Shown piece after piece: positions 11,695-23,664 of a stretch of DNA of 64,000 bases. Numbering within the stretch: position 1 is the first letter of the stretch; every line of letters begins with the position of its first letter. Below the pieces are notes generated by a model. The model did no database searches, was not told where the DNA came from, and saw only the letters and a program-made list of their open reading frames with translations. The position numbers were made by a program, and so were the translations under genes. The DNA is from Sarcomyxa edulis (Eukaryota; Basidiomycota; Agaricomycetes; Agaricales; Mycenaceae). The stretch lies in assembly GCA_009761415.1 (NCBI GenBank), contig QUOL01000004.1, forward strand, positions 2,356,001 to 2,420,000, written 5' to 3'.

Positions 11695-13724
11695 ATGACT
11701 ATCCAACTTGGCGGGCCTCAATGGAAACTACGTGCTGACGCCCAGGTCGGAGAAGGATCCACGGTATGCAATGTTCTGTCTCTCGAGCGCACTTTCGAAA
11801 TCTCATCCAACACTGGCAGGGACGCTTATATAAAGCAACTCGTATAGATAGCCCAAACGCTCAAGTCGTAGCTCTCAAGAAATGCCGGGCATCTCGTACT
11901 CTCACACATACAATTCTGAATCACGAGCGACTAGTATTACAACGATTGCAGACGCACCCTTCCATTCCGAAAATATTCGCTTATGGACGGTTGAACCATT
12001 TCGAATATCTCGCTATGGATATCCTCGGTTTGGCTTTGGATGAAGTCCATAGACTCCGTCGATCTCTCCCAGCCGAGAATATACTGCTCATAGCAGAGCA
12101 AATGGTGAGTATTGGGCCCTTCGCCCGAGTCCGTCTTTTGATCAAATTATTGTTTAGATATCAGCTCTCGAACATCTGCACAAGAACGACCTCGTGCATT
12201 GCGACGTCAAGCCTGGAAATATCCTCCTGCATCCTACGGACCCAAATCGATTATACCTTGTCGACTTTGGACTCACTAGACGTATTTCCACTGACAATAA
12301 CTCATACCTGGATATACCCTCGTACCAGATTGTTGGTACACTACATTACGCCAGCTTGAATATGCATTATAACATTCGTGAGCGCTAGACAAAAGTCTGT
12401 ACGCGGCGTCTTATTGACTAATCAAACGTAGACCCGACCCCGCGGGATGACATTGAGTCTTTGGGCTACTCTCTTCTCCGTCTGTCTCGTGGTAATCTAC
12501 CCTGGACATACAATGCGCGACACGGAACGACCAAGACTTTACATGATCAGGTCCTTCACAAGAAGACACGATACAACGGTGCCGAGCTCGCTCCTGACGG
12601 GCTTGCATGTATCGGTGATATGGTCGACCATGCACGGGGCTTGAATTTTGGTCATTTACCGAACTACGAGCTGTTGCGTTCCCAAACACGTGAAACTCGT
12701 CAACGAGGCGATATACCAGAAACCGTCAGCGAATGGCAGGTTTCGCTGCAATCAGGTTTGCTCACTTCCTCATCATGATCTCTACGTGCTCACAAAACAT
12801 CTCTAGATCATCCTATACCCTATGCCGTGCGTATACCCGACCCTCCGATATTCCCATTCCACCCCGGACAGATCGTATGCTGTCAAGTTGATGCCCGCAC
12901 TACTGTGGAAGGATATAGCGCAAGAGCCGGTGATCCATCATTTTGGCGCGACCCCAGTCTTTTGTCCGATGATTGGCATGCGCCGATCCGTCCTGCCGTC
13001 ATTTTGAATGTCAAACTCGATAAATGGACCAAGGCGTGGACCGTACAAGTTGCTTGTTTGGGAAGAGGGCCTGTACCAGATTCTGTCAATGCTGTTCCGA
13101 CAACGCCTTTACCGTCTGTGGACAGCGTTACACCCACGCCTGTTTGGCCAGTATCGGATTCTTATTGTTATGTTTTTCCTCGGGTCGCGACATTCTTTTG
13201 TTATCCTGGCGAGGTAAGCGTCACATCTCTGGACGTCTGCAGTATGTTGATATCTTCTCATAAAGGTCAAACCTGTTCCATGTCCATGGGAGTTCAGTGA
13301 AGCCGACGTCGACTTCCTGCGCCATCAACTTAGCAACGAAACTTTATGCCGCCCTCTATCTGCATCCGAACGGGACCTGTATCTATACGGTATACAACTC
13401 TTCGTCAAGATCACTGGTCTTGGGCCCAAAGTCGACCACGAGAACACCGAGGGCGAACCGATCGAATGGGGCGGCACGAGAGCGTGGTTCGATGAGTATG
13501 AGGTTCTATCGCGACGGAGGCACGACGATGAGCGGTGTGGACAGAAGGAGAAGAGTCATCAGGATGAGAACAGTTATAGTGAAGTGGACTTCAACCGGTG
13601 GCGGTATTCTCCTGGTGAGATCACCGAATCTATATCCAGGGGAATTGATGATGACGGGGAGAAGTTTGGTGGGCTACCTGTGATTGTTGATGTTGAGGCT
13701 AGCATCGATGTTCTTCTTGCATAA
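11695..13724 (+). CDS. Casein kinase 1-like protein kinase with fungal C-terminal extension
   Basis: Predicted Ser/Thr kinase of the CK1 group. The first exon starts at 11695 (MTIQLGGPQWKL) and ends at 11763; joining it to the exon at 11820 builds the glycine loop GEGSTGRLYKA. Visible kinase features are the ATP-binding lysine in VALKK, a catalytic loop HCDVKPGN in which the usual HRD arginine is replaced by Cys, the VDFGLTR magnesium-binding motif, and the CK1-specific blocks GTLHYASLN and PRDDIESLGYSLL...LPW. After the kinase domain (about 300 aa), a further 250 aa follow with no recognised domain, starting at PYAVRIPDPP. This tail is cysteine- and aromatic-containing with an acidic, charged end. 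About six introns are inferred, including 12103-12158, 12377-12431 and 12752-12807 (approximate). It probably shares its promoter with the PrpF gene. The HCD change does not by itself imply loss of activity, since the catalytic Asp and Lys remain. Confidence 0.82.
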
Positions 13725-13986
13725 TCGTTTGGAAGGGAACTTGTATGTATCGATTAGCAATAAATGTAGCAGTAGCAACATTATACGCATAGAACCTCCT
13801 ATGCGTTTGATCCTTCTTGTCCTTATTGGTAAGTTTCCTCAACAGAGATGTTTAGTCTAACGTTACACCCTTAACTTCAATTCGCCTAACGACGGTGTAA
13901 TGCAGCTAGTAAGGTTGCATATGCTGTGCGTGTATTCTCTTTCAGCTATAGCATATCACGTATTCATTATCGAATTCTGCTACGTC

Positions 13987-14846
13987 CTAAGCAGTCCCAG
14001 TGATTGGGCCCTTGACGGATTGCCAGGACGGTCTAGAGATGATTTCGTTCCACCACCTAATCGCCAGTCAGTGTAAAGACAATGATATAGTCAACCCAAC
14101 ACCAACACACCTCGCTACGTTTGGCTTACTTTCCATGATGTTGATTCCGGCGTTTGCAAGCGCGCTTCCATATGGGATATGGAAGAAGTCGATCAAAGTG
14201 ATTTCCTGTAAGAATGATTCTTAGTATCCAGTCAATGGTTTAGTGCAATAGATACTTGCATTGCCCGCAATATATTTCTGTTTGCCAAGGATGATGTCGT
14301 ACACGTCCAGCTTAGCATCCAGAGTCTTCAGCAGCTCAGCGAGACGCGCCTCGTCTGTGGTTCCGCCCAAGATTCTGTTGAACAGAGATCAACATCGATA
14401 ACAAGGGATGACGTGTACTCATGATACGAACGGTTTCAATATCTTCTCTATAGCAGCAGCAGACGCGTATTGATCAAAGTTGGCTGTCTCGATAGACGCA
14501 GCTTCTTCGAATTTCGCTAGAGCCTTGGGCTCTGTAGGAACAAGAGGAGTTCCCTGAAACGGAAATTTGGCCGCGATGTAACGGCAGATGGCCCGACTTT
14601 CAAACAAGACGAAGCCGTCGTCGTCCTTGCCCCGAAGGTGAGAAGACGGTCAAAAGAAAGGTATTGAAGACTCACGATGTATGGCACTTGACCGAAAGGC
14701 TGCTTCTCCAGGACTTCGGGGGACTTTTGCGCACCCTTACTCAGATCGACAGAAATGAACTGGAAAGGGACATTCTTCTCGGCCAGAACGACGGCCACTC
14801 GTCGAGTGTTGTTCGAGAATGGGTAGCCGAATAGTTTCAAGACCAT
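13987..14846 (-). CDS. Glutathione S-transferase, phi-like
   Basis: A cytosolic enzyme that conjugates glutathione to electrophiles. Exon 1 (14846-14676) encodes the thioredoxin-fold start MVLKLFGYPFSNNTRRVAV through EKQPFGQVPYI. Exon 2 (14625-14432) starts DDDGFVLFESRAICRYIA, with the ESRAI glutathione-site motif. The C-terminal helical domain follows in exons at 14374-14256 (DEARLAELLKTLDAKLDVYD) and about 14219-14134 (ITLIDFFHIPYG, the N-capping box region). The last exon gives WWNEIISRPSW and ends at 13987. The join of exons 2 and 3 needs a GTTCGT donor to keep frame, and the intron at about 14255-14220 is only 36 nt, so one of these borders may be wrong. Total length is about 210-215 aa, normal for the family. 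Confidence 0.85.
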
Positions 14847-14920
14847 GGTTTGTCAGTTTGGGTGATGGTGATATGGAAGAAAGAAAGGAATATGAACATC
14901 AGGAGTAGGTCCAAGCATGC

Positions 14921-14928
14921 TTATATAC
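14921..14928 (-). promoter_or_regulatory. Candidate TATA box of the GST gene
   Basis: On the minus strand the sequence reads TATATAA about 76 bp upstream of the GST start codon at 14846, a normal TATA distance when a short leader is present. Confidence 0.45.
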
Positions 14929-16681
14929 AGTAGGCCAGGGGCGAAATGATAATGATCTGATAGTTGAGAACTCCTCTGTCAGATGTTTAGTCAACCAAAG
15001 TACTCACATCGGACCCGTGGAAGTGAGTCACTGCTTCTACGCTAGATGATTTCGCACATAGTTTACCTTCATGCCTGTGTTCGCATATGGGAACACATTT
15101 GCATTCTCTGCGTACTTCCGGTGGAGCCCCGAGATGAGAACGGGCTAGATGATATATGTCAAAGCTCTCCACGCGATTCGAAAAGGGAAGAGTTCCGATT
15201 CTGATTCCTGCGGTGATATATGACAGTGCCAGGACGTGCTGACTCAAGGGGAGCGTCCGAGCGACGGCAGGCCTGGAGAATGCTTTCATCGCGTGATTTT
15301 TGACCCAATCAAATCCCGTTTCTACATTGAGGAGTTCGGCAAAGAGGGTCAACCATTATTGATGACGACCCAAGCAACAGAAACGCACGAAAAGAAATCG
15401 GGACCGGGACGTGCCCTTTTGAACATCGTGTAGATGTCGATTAGGAGGATGAATGAAGTTGTTGGTTTGGTGTTGACTTCCATCCGCAAAGTCCAGCGAC
15501 TGCTGCAATCTTAAATCTACTCTTGTCAATCTTGTTGACTAGATTCGAAAGGATTTTAGCGGATAGGGCCTCAAAATTGGTATGTCGACTTTCAGTCAAG
15601 TTCTGAAGGTCGAGAAGAAGAAAATGTTGACACAGCCACTGGCACTTCGACTTCCTCCTCAGGCCTGAGGCCTGATCGTCATACTGAGGGCTATGTCCCC
15701 TCTCTTTTAATTCTACCTGTTGGTCCTCCGATACAACATCTTCTTGGGATAAAACCTCGGACAAAGTCTGTGACTCGCTTCATCTAGCCAACGGACTTAA
15801 AAACGATGCAAAAACATCAGAGAGGTCTACTGTGGGTATACTGTGGGTCTACTGTCTATCTCGACCCTGCGTACGTGTTTATAAATCCTGTCTTTGTAAT
15901 GCTCAGCTATGGGATGGATCAATGACCTAGAGGAACCGTTTTAGTCGTCATCCTCGGACGTGATTCCCTTGTATGAAGTCGGGAGTCGCGGAACACGGCT
16001 TGACTATGAATGAAAACGAATAATGGACTCTGCGGTGGCTTAGCATTCTTAAATACCCAGCAGAATTACTCTCGAGGAGTACGGAAACATTTTCCTCGAG
16101 GTCCAGGATAGCTATCTCGTCAGACCGAGACGAACGTCAAACGTAGTCCGAAGCCGAGTCCACAGAGTCCTTTCCCATACTAGATCACTATATGGCTTAG
16201 ATGGGGTGGCCGTCAAGTATGTTTGATATTTCAATATCTCTGGGTAAATCAACAAATCAAAATGCGGGTCTCTATGTCTCGTCTGAAGCTGATTGAGACG
16301 ACGATGACCTATCACGCAGAAAGGACACCACTTGGACTAGGAGAAATTATGGGAAATGTGTCGCTCGAGGAGTTCGTGAATTCCTTCCTGACTCGTATGT
16401 GCGGCGGCGTGCGGCGTGCGCGATGTGTTCTGCCGCTTTGACGCGTGACAGACCTGCAACGTGACCGTGACAACGCTCATTGTTCTCAACTATCCACCGC
16501 TTGTCCACCACATCGCCATCTGCCACCACCACACTTGCCATTTTCAGACGTGCCACCTCCACCCGCGCTTTGCTGGACACACAAACTTCCGTAAATTATT
16601 GTGTACCGCTTCAAATTCCGACACATATAAAGCGATCAAAAGTAAGTACCTACTCTCCACCTCTTCCACTCTTACGATCTA
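14929..16681. other. Intergenic region with the start of the inverted repeat
   Basis: No intact gene was seen. From about 15660 the sequence matches, in inverted orientation, the region ending near 29180. Short conserved open segments there (near 15690-15780 and 29040-29140 in opposite orientation) resemble the decayed end of some coding sequence, but I cannot name it. TATAAA at 16626-16631 lies about 55 bp upstream of the FunK1 start, and the same box is present upstream of the second copy. Confidence 0.5.
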
Positions 16682-19600
16682 ATGGCTAACCGCGCACCCT
16701 CTCGCAAAGCTCCAACTCCTCAAGTCCCTCAGGAATCTGATTGTCTCATAAATGAAATATTCCGACGGAAAGCCGTACAAGTAACGCAGTCAGGAACAGA
16801 ACCACCTCAATCGACGGATCCTGCCACCGACTCTGCCCCTCACATATCTACCACGATGCCCTTCCACCCCAGCACTCCTCATAAGGTCAGCTCAGACCAG
16901 CCTAATGGCTACAAAAAGGTCGAGGAGATCCACGACGCTCTGGAGCAAGAACTGTTCGACTGTTGGTTCAGAACCACTGGTCCCGGCACTACCACGATCT
17001 CCGAGATGTTCCCTCTTCCCGACATACAAGACGCCCCGACTGTGATTGAAGATTTTATCAACAAGAACAAGAACAAGAACTATGATTTGGAGGAGGGCCG
17101 TTGGACATGCATTCCTGAACCACGCGAAGAGGCCGACCTCTATGCGCCGTACGTCAGACTCATCCGAGACATCGTGAAAATCGGAATCAAGAAATCCAAA
17201 TACGAGAGGAAGAAGAAAGCCACCGCAAGGAAGATCTTCGACACTCATGCCACCAACATGCCACACCTTTGCAAGGTCGGCAACGTACTAAACTCCAAAC
17301 CCGATATCTCACCTATTGGCATCGGACGATCCATCTGCAAAGAAAAAACGATCTTGGAACCGAGCTACGCCCAGCTTCTCAACCCCATCGAAATCAAACT
17401 AGATACCGGACTCCGGCCTGCACACGATGGTCTTCAGCTTGCCACCTACGCACGCGAGATTTTTGTTCAACAGCATAACCGTAAATTTGTATTCTGTGTG
17501 CTCTTGACAGAGACGAAGGTCCGTGTATACAGATTCGACCGCACTGGATCTGTCCACTCTCCGTGGTTCAACATTCATACCGAGCCCGAGATCTTTGTTC
17601 GAATTATTCTTGGTGTCACCTCTCTTGACGAAGCATCTCTAGGCTACGATACCTCCATTTCATGGGACCAACGCAAGGTGCCTTCCCGATGGATCGAGGT
17701 GTGTCCTAGCCGTATCGTGAAGGAACGGGAGGGCGAACGGCCAGTCGTCGAGAACTACGAAGGAGCTCCTCTCCGATTCAAGATCGTCGATCCGAAAGGC
17801 GAGCCCACATTTTATCGGGATACTATTCGCGGTCGTGGGACTACGTGCTGGCTCGTCGAACACGATCAAGACGGAAAACAATACCTCATCAAGGACTGCT
17901 GGCGGGCTGATGGACGCAGGAATGAATCGTTCTTTCTGGAGAAAGCTGTCGGCCTCGAAAGAGTGGGTCAAATCTACGCGTATCAAAACAGTATCTACAC
18001 GACGTCGTGTTCTGCAAGCGCTTCGAGCGCCCCCGAGTCCGGCTCTCCAATACCTCGAGAATTGGATCGTATAGTGTCTCAAGTCTATGGCGACCATCTT
18101 GGCACTTGCGAGTCGGTGGACGAGTTGGTAGATGCGATTCGAGACATTGCCATTGGTGAGTTGAACTTCTTCGAAAGGCTTATTAGCTCTGACTAGAATT
18201 TGACCTCAGCACTCCTCGAGCTCTTGGAGAAAGGCATCATCCATCGTGATATCAGCGTCGGAAACGCTCTCCGCGGAGCGACTGGTTCTCATATCAAAGG
18301 GGTCCTCATCGACTTGGATATGGCTGCGGAGATGCAGAACTTAATTGACGGAGTATTGACTGTGGGCGATTTTAGAACCGTAAGCTGCATCTGCCACTTG
18401 ATTTTATTTAGCTCAAACTTTTCATCTAGGGAACCCGAGCGTTTCAATCCATCAAGGTGCTCCGTGGCAACCTCCGTCATCACGATCATATGGACGATCT
18501 GGAATCCGTTTTTTACCTCTTATGCTGGATCTGCTATGGGATGAATACCCCTGGTGGAAGATTCTTCAAGCCATTACCCGGGATTCTCAGTGACTGGGAC
18601 ACTCCTGATCTACCTCAAAAGTGCGCCCAGTCCAAAGCCTTCTTCCTGAGGTCACCAATGACACCCCCTTCGCCGAGCCTCAAAGGAATCCCTCCGTATA
18701 GTCTCGACAATGCTCGGGTAGACCACAAAAGGTTCCTCGATATCATTGACACATGGAAGAAGACTCGGACACAGCTAAATCCTCATGCTGAACCTGCACT
18801 TCCACTGCACGATGTTCTTTCGGACGGCTCTAAGGACCCGGCGTCGGATCATATCGACGGAACAAAAAATGATCAAACAGACTCGGAGACTTTGGGTCCG
18901 ATCTTTGTCACTCCCACAAGAGAATCACGTCGACTGTCTTTGAGGTCAATCAATGTGTGGCCCCATGCCATACCACCGCCTCATACTTTTGTCACTCCCA
19001 ATAACTCAAGTCATTCTCATCGCGACTCCGTTCACGTTTCATCCCATCGCAGCCGTAGCCCCAAACGAAAACCCTCCGATTACACCAGCGACTTTGAGGA
19101 TTCACCCACGCGTACCAAGAAATCGAAAACAATCGGATCATCTTCGTTGAGTAGACCGTGATGCATCTTTGCAGTTGGTGGTCTTCAATGGGCTTCGTTT
19201 TTCTTCTAATTTACCTTTTATCATCTTTAACCTACATTGCACTTTGTATTTGTACATCTATCATCACTTACTTAACCGGAATTATATACCTGCATCTTGA
19301 ATCAGAACAGAACTCTGACTCGAAGACGGTCGAACAATGACTATCTGACGACAGACTTGCAAAACACTTAGTACAAACTCACTTTCTTGTCGGGAAGCTC
19401 TGCTGAATGGTAGACAGATCAGTCATCAGTCTGGGACTTCGTATATGCATCGATTAGCAGTGATCGTAGCAGTAGCAACACCAATAGAATCGTCGAACCT
19501 CCTCTGCGTCTGATCATTCTTCGCCCGATTCATTTTGTCCTCGAGATCATATTGTCGTGCTGCAGCCTGCAAGTCTTAGTGCAGTATTCGTTCTCGACGT

Positions 19601-19690
19601 CACCGTAACATCTTTGCCTGACAATCGGCTCAGTGTCAACTTGACATTGAGCAGATTGTCAAGCACCAACGTACCATTGTCCGTCCGTTT
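15660..19690 (+). repeat. Left arm of a ~4 kb inverted repeat
   Basis: This arm matches the reverse complement of 25009-29180. It spans the 5' flank, the whole FunK1 gene and the last codons of the convergent BTB gene. Similarity starts at an AGGCCTGA segment near 15660 and stops at CCGTCCGTTT (19681-19690). The arm is shorter than its partner mainly through a 123-bp deletion at 18673-18675. Identity is very high over the first kinase exon and clearly lower in both flanks and the last exon. No terminal target-site duplication or transposase was seen. Confidence 0.9.
16682..19161 (+). CDS. FunK1-type fungal protein kinase, copy A
   Basis: Member of the fungal-type kinase family (Pkinase_fungal/FunK1) that is greatly expanded in mushrooms; its substrates are unknown. 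Three exons, 16682-18155, 18210-18379 and 18430-19161, give 791 aa in frame. The N-terminal 250 aa include the family's conserved region (YAPYVRLIRDIVKIGIKKSK). The kinase core includes FYRDTIRGRGTTCWLVEH (ATP-binding region), LIKDCWR, the catalytic loop IIHRDISVGNAL and the metal-binding motif LIDLDMA, where DLD replaces DFG as is common in this family. HMDDLESVFYLLCW is the alpha-F region. The C-terminal tail is Ser/Arg-rich and basic, ending with KKSKTIGSSSLSRP, possibly nuclear. Compared with copy B it lacks 41 aa after MTPPSP, within the C-lobe, by an in-frame deletion, so the fold of the C-lobe may be affected. Confidence 0.88.
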
Positions 19691-20985
19691 GGATGAACTC
19701 CCTTTCTCCTTCGACCCGTGCTTCCCAGAAGAAAGGCCACATTCCGGGAATCTAGGTGCGGAGGCGGTGGCAAGGATCCAGGCGGACGTAAGTGTTTCTC
19801 GTATGATGAGACGGCGAAGATCTGTACAGGAGATGAGGATATCGCTTTTGTCATCTTTCTAATTCTTCGTATCCGTGTGATGTTTGGTTTCAAGTTCAAG
19901 TTCACCTTCCAGCGCGAACCACCTGAACGAAGTAGTTCGTAGAAAGCGCGTCTCAGGATACTCGGGACGTCGTAATTTCTTCCGAGTATGACGGCCTCTG
20001 TCGCATCTGGCAGCCGAGAGGTTGCGTCAAGGTCGTTGAGGTCGTCTGACCACATATTTTCGAGGTACTTGATAGCCCAATAGCGAAATTTTGGGAAGGC
20101 GAGAGCTGAGGATGCTCGTAGGATGCTAGCGACGGTTTTGAATGGAGGAGGTTGGAGGTGATATGTACTGTTGTACAATGGAATCATTAGCAATGTCGAT
20201 AATAGAGCAAAAAAGTGAACGCACATGGCGTCCTCTAGGGCGAACAACAGAGCATCGAAATCCAATGCACTCGTAAGGTGAACGAGGTACAAAGGAAGGG
20301 CACCATCTAGCTTCGACTCTCCGTGCTGTTTGAGAGTAAACAAGCTAGTGAAATACTCGGAGTGTTGTTCTAACCGAGACTTGTGTAACCTGAATTGGAC
20401 GTTATCGACTTCTATCACGACATTGCCCTCTGGTAGCCATAGTTTGGGATGTTTCTTCGGGTTTTTATTTAGAGGTTTTGGTTTCGTCGGTACGCCTGGT
20501 GGTGCAGAGGCTTGCTCTGTCGGAGCATCGATCTCCAATTTGCGCTTCGTCAGCTGGACAGAAGGGACACCAGGAGGGGGAGATGCGATCGATGCTATAG
20601 GCGTTGATCTGGAGCCTGACGCAGTAGCGCTCTGAGTCGAGAATGGTTCAAGACGTCTTTCGTCTCCATGAGTTGCGACAGAAATAGCTTCTGTTTGTCT
20701 CGAGGCATTTGGTTGAGAGTGTGTGTGCCTGTGCGTCGATATAGCACACTTAGGCACAGTGAGACTCAGTTAAGCGAACACTATCCTTTTAATGGCGGCC
20801 CCTGCCGTGCTTTGTGAGTGGATGCGGGGAACTGCAACGACTCGAGATGATGACGAGGATAAGGTTGAAAATGAGGATGTCGATGCCGACGAGGACTCGC
20901 TGCTAATGAGACGCCTGGGTCTACCGTACGAGCTTGAGCCATTCACCATGCGGGTTAGTTTCCCTCCAGAATTAACCGAATCCAT
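19547..20985 (-). CDS. BTB/POZ domain protein
   Basis: Agaric BTB proteins of this kind are thought to mediate protein interaction, sometimes as Cullin-3 adaptors; the partner here is unknown. The BTB core begins at LWLPEGNVVIEVDNVQFRLHKSRLEQHSEYF, followed by the family block ITYHLQPPPFKTVASILRAS, then FPKFRYWAIKYLENMWS. Two introns were needed: one of about 60 nt near 20225-20168 (inside ALEDAM/ITYHL), and GTGAAC...TTAG near 19907-19861, which brings DLRRLIIRETLTSAWILATAS into frame. The gene then ends at 19547. The 5' end is uncertain. The frame open to 20757 begins with GTG and has no in-frame ATG. An upstream Ser-rich exon starting at the ATG at 20985 (MDSVNSGGKLTR) would need a very short intron of about 33 nt. 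It is convergent with FunK1 copy A, and its last codons lie in the inverted repeat. Confidence 0.7.
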
Positions 20986-21518
20986 CGTCTACACACAGCT
21001 GTAAAGTGGATTAAGAGCTGCCATCAAAACTTGAGATGTAATAGCTCACCCGTGTAGAAGACTCTAGCAGCTAAAAGTCTAGCTTAGAAGCAGCGCGACA
21101 ATCTACGTTCAGGCAGCGTAGAGACAGAAAGGTTTGACCGCTGTGTCTAGAGTAATGAAAATAACATAGCCCAAGACGTATTTTTTTGTCGCTAAAAATA
21201 TGCATGCCGGCAAGTCCACCGACTACAGTCTGTGCATCAATACATCAGACAGACGCGCTGCTTAGAGTGTCTGGGTCTGTTCCGATGAGATATAGCTTGA
21301 TGGTACGAGGAGGTACTTGCATAGATTGTTACGAGCATCATGGCCGTCTTCAAAAACAGTCCGGCGCCGGATGTTGCATCTATTGAATTCTGAAGCCGAA
21401 CAAAATTTACAAACTCAGCTCGATCGCGCGCGTCGACTCATTCGAAATCTACAACTCATCCAAAACTCATCCCAGGCCCTTCAAATCCTCCCTAGAATCT
21501 GAAGGCACCAAGAACAAA
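20986..21518. other. Divergent promoter region of the BTB and GMP synthase genes
   Basis: No gene was seen. This stretch separates the start of the BTB gene (-) from the start of GMP synthase (+) and probably holds both promoters. Confidence 0.45.
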
Positions 21519-23664
21519 ATGGCTGAAATCCACGACCAATTTGACACCATTCTCATTCTAGATTTTGGTTCCCAGGTTCGACATGCGGACATGTTCAGAT
21601 TCTGCTCGATTCATATACTGAGATGTCTTGGCCTCAGTATAGTCACTTGATCACTCGGAGATGTCGAGAACATAACGTCTATGCAGAGTTAATGCCATGC
21701 ACCACAAATCTCAAAGATCTCAAATTTACGCCCAAAGGCGAGCCAAATATCCCCAATCTTGCGTTCTTTGCTATATTAAACTGTTCATACAGGGATCATA
21801 CTTTCGGGATCCCCATATTCGGTTTACGATAAAGACTCACCACATGTGGATGCCGCCATCTACGACCTTGGTGTTCCGATCCTTGGAATCTGTTATGGAT
21901 TGCAGGTACGTCCCGAACTCGATCACCACTCTTCACACTATTGACAGACGTGCATCTGGCTACCTTTAGGAGATGGCATGGTCTCTTGGAGGAAAAGTGA
22001 CCAAGTCTGATCACCGCGAATACGGGCATGCACAAGTACAAGTGATCCGAACAGGAGGTGCAGTTGACGCATTGTTCGAGGGCCTGGGAGATGAGATGCA
22101 GGTATGACGACTTCCACATCTGAACCATATGAATGCATTGTTCTTACACTTGCGTCAAGGTTTGGATGTCTCACGGAGATCAACTCTCAGCAATCCCCCC
22201 CAATTTCCATGTTATCGGACACACGCAGACGGCCCCCTTTGCTGCGATCGCTCATGACTCTAAACCTCTTTACGGAATCCAGTTCCATCCAGAAGTTACG
22301 CATTCTCCTCGAGGGAAGGAGTTCCTTGGACGGTTCATCCTCAATATCTGCGGGTGTCGGAGAAATTGGACAATGGTAATTTGATCACTAGATAGCGTTG
22401 ACATCCATCACTCATTCATTTCTAGGAAGAATTTATTGGAAAGGAGATTGCTCGGATACGAGAAATTTGTGGCCCTACTGGTCGCGTTATCGGTGCCGTC
22501 AGTGGAGGTGTTGATAGCACCGTCGCTGCCAAACTCATGCACGAAGCCATTGGTGACCGGTGCGTCTCATCAAACCACTAATCAGAACACCCGCCATTCA
22601 GACTAACCGAATCAAACCAGATTCCACGCTATCATGGTAGATAATGGTGTCCTCCGAATGAACGAAGGCAAACAAGTACATGAAATGCTAAACAAAGACC
22701 TCGGAGTGAACCTCACCGTTGTCGACGCCTCCGACCTCTTCCTATCTCGCCTGGAGGGTGTCGAAGATCCCGAACAGAAGCGCAAAATCATCGGGAACAC
22801 GTTTATCAATGTTTTCGAGGAACAAGCTGCCAAAATCGAAGCTGCTGCGGAAGAGGAGGAGAAAAAGGGTGCAGCGGCGAAGGGGAGAGTCGAGTGGCTT
22901 TTGCAGGGAACTCTGTATCCTGATGTTATCGAGAGTATCAGCTTCAAGGGCCCGAGCGCCACCATCAAAACGCATCACAACGTTGGTGGTCTATTGAAGG
23001 ATATGAAGCTCAAGTTGATCGAGCCTCTCAGGGAGTTATTCAAAGGTGCGTAGATTTGCATACGCTACAAGGGGACAAACTAAAGCTTCCCTCAGACGAG
23101 GTCAGGGCCCTTGGCCGTCTGCTCTCCATCCCAGCACATCTCGTTGGACGTCACCCCTTCCCAGGTCCCGGTCTCGCTATCCGGATCCTCGGACCAGTAA
23201 ACAGGGCTCAAGTAAAAATCCTACAGCTCGCCGACAGTATCTACATCGAAGAAATTCGCAAAGCCGGTCTATACGACGAGATCAGTCAGGCGTTCGCTGT
23301 GCTGCTGCCGGTCAAAGCCGTCGGTGTGATGGGCGATGCTAGGACCTACGAGCAGGTTATTGCGTTGCGCGCTGTTCAGTCTGAGGACTTTATGACAGCG
23401 GATTGGTGCGTGTCTATTTCTCAACTTCTCGAACGATGATTCACATTATTTTTCCATGTTTCCAGGTATGTTTTCCCTGCGGAAGTTCTTCGCAGGATAT
23501 CATCTAGAATTACGAATGAAGTGGCCGGTATCAATCGTGTCACGTATGATATTTCGTCTAAACCTCCTGCGGTGCGTTTCTTTCTTTTTGCTTTTGCTTC
23601 GATACATCGGCTCAGACTGACTGTTCCTTTGCTCCTATCTATGTAGACGGTAGAGTGGCTATAG
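21519..23664 (+). CDS. gua1: GMP synthase (glutamine-hydrolysing)
   Basis: Converts XMP to GMP with ATP and glutamine, the last step of guanine nucleotide synthesis, in the cytosol. The start codon at 21519 gives [19 protein letters not shown]. The class I glutamine amidotransferase domain shows [11 protein letters not shown], the nucleophile motif GICYGLQ and the His/Glu motif [12 protein letters not shown]. The ATP-pyrophosphatase domain carries the P-loop [12 protein letters not shown]. The C-terminal dimerisation domain includes [51 protein letters not shown] and ends in PPATVEWL, as in fungal orthologues. About seven introns are present. The one at 21738-21792 has a GC donor (AAG|GCGAG) with a normal AG acceptor; only this join gives the expected KGIILSGSP. 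The gene sits in the spacer of the inverted repeat, with no other purine gene nearby. Confidence 0.96.

Noticed and set aside
20792..21004. 70-codon acidic plus-strand frame next to the BTB gene
   Set aside because: It overlaps the likely 5' exon of the BTB gene on the other strand, and its acidic run mirrors that exon's Ser-rich codons.
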